DNA of 64,000 nucleotides from NCBI RefSeq assembly GCF_026236535.1, contig NZ_JAHTMW010000004.1, positions 248,001 to 312,000 of the forward strand. Direction: 5' to 3'. Both the position numbers and the translations under genes were made by a program. Origin of the DNA: Streptomyces sp. SKN60. GTDB lineage: Bacteria; Actinomycetota; Actinomycetes; Streptomycetales; Streptomycetaceae. The number at the start of each line of letters is the position of its first letter. Positions within the stretch are counted from its first letter, which is position 1. The notes under the pieces were generated by a model. It saw only the letters and a program-made list of their open reading frames with translations. It did no database searches and was not told the origin of the DNA. Below, in pieces: positions 63,924 through 64,000 of this stretch.

Positions 63924-64000
63924 CAGGCCGCGCTTGTGGTCGGTGAGCCGGTAGCGGCGCACGATCGCGTCGAAGGCGGCCTCGCCGACCGGCTTGCCCT
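63909..64000 (-). CDS. 3' end of an unidentified gene (truncated by window)
   Basis: About 29 codons ending GEAAFDAIVRRYRLTDHKRG followed by LPIAP and TGA. The base composition and clean frame look like a real gene, but the fragment is too short for me to assign a family. Confidence 0.6.
   Translation of the reverse strand, partial: GKPVGEAAFDAIVRRYRLTDHKRGLPIAP

Overview
The window is chromosomal DNA from a high-GC actinomycete, almost certainly a Streptomyces. The reasons are extreme GC at third codon positions, frequent GTG/TTG starts, very rare TTA (bldA-type) codons, an AfsR/SARP-type regulator, an LCP cell-wall protein, DUF6230/DUF6114 genes, a modular secreted chitinase with a DasR-like site, and GlnR-like and Nur-like operators. 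I count about 57 genes, two of them broken remnants and two cut by the window edges. I see no rRNA, tRNA, insertion sequence, phage gene or CRISPR array.

Layout. 0-5.8 kb: end of an oligopeptide ABC ATPase, a GH18 chitinase, an LCP protein, a small secreted cysteine protein and an NPP1-type necrosis-inducing protein. 5.9-12.2 kb: a large SARP/NB-ARC regulator, a MerR regulator facing a double alpha/beta-hydrolase with a classic 19-bp-spacer MerR promoter between them, and a lipoprotein. 12.2-22.5 kb: a cluster built around an OmpR-type two-component system. It holds two molybdenum oxidoreductase/cytochrome-b modules (one split into two genes, one fused into a single gene), a nucleotide-sugar epimerase, a translationally coupled GT2-DUF2064-methyltransferase operon and a GT87 membrane mannosyltransferase. 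A 17-bp motif (TKACG..AA....RACG, ACG repeated at 11-bp spacing) lies in front of four of its transcription units, and I propose it as the response-regulator operator. This is my main candidate for an undescribed system; it resembles the E. coli HprRS-MsrPQ arrangement.

22.4-31 kb: an AraC regulator divergent from DUF1254-MFS-acyl-CoA ligase-M24 peptidase genes, then amtB-glnB behind GlnR-like boxes but without glnD. 30.8-32 kb: a 40-bp perfect palindrome and two 5'-truncated ANL-superfamily gene ends joined head to head at about 31,144, the scar of a rearrangement. 32-36.7 kb: a secreted protein, TetR, DUF6230-DUF6114, and HxlR divergent from an imine-reductase-like enzyme. 36.7-47.2 kb: lactate-oxidase-like flavoenzyme, a Cyt-type (Bacillus thuringiensis cytolytic toxin-like) protein, a beta-propeller lipoprotein, NUDIX, a DUF6585-like protein, phosphodiester glycosidase, VOC protein, a GAP-family membrane protein, a YrhK-like membrane protein, glutamate decarboxylase and a 64-aa membrane protein.

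47.3-52.5 kb: a five-gene Nik/Dpp-type ABC importer with overlapping genes, behind a 19-bp palindrome that fits the Nur (nickel) box. 52.5-56 kb: two acyl-CoA dehydrogenases and a quinone oxidoreductase behind a TetR-type operator. 56-64 kb: XRE/cupin regulator with a 9-unit minisatellite, thioredoxin-reductase-like enzyme, VOC proteins, a PIG-L / SIS / GntR-LacI hybrid cluster sharing a 14-bp motif, an S33 peptidase, and the 3' end of one more gene.
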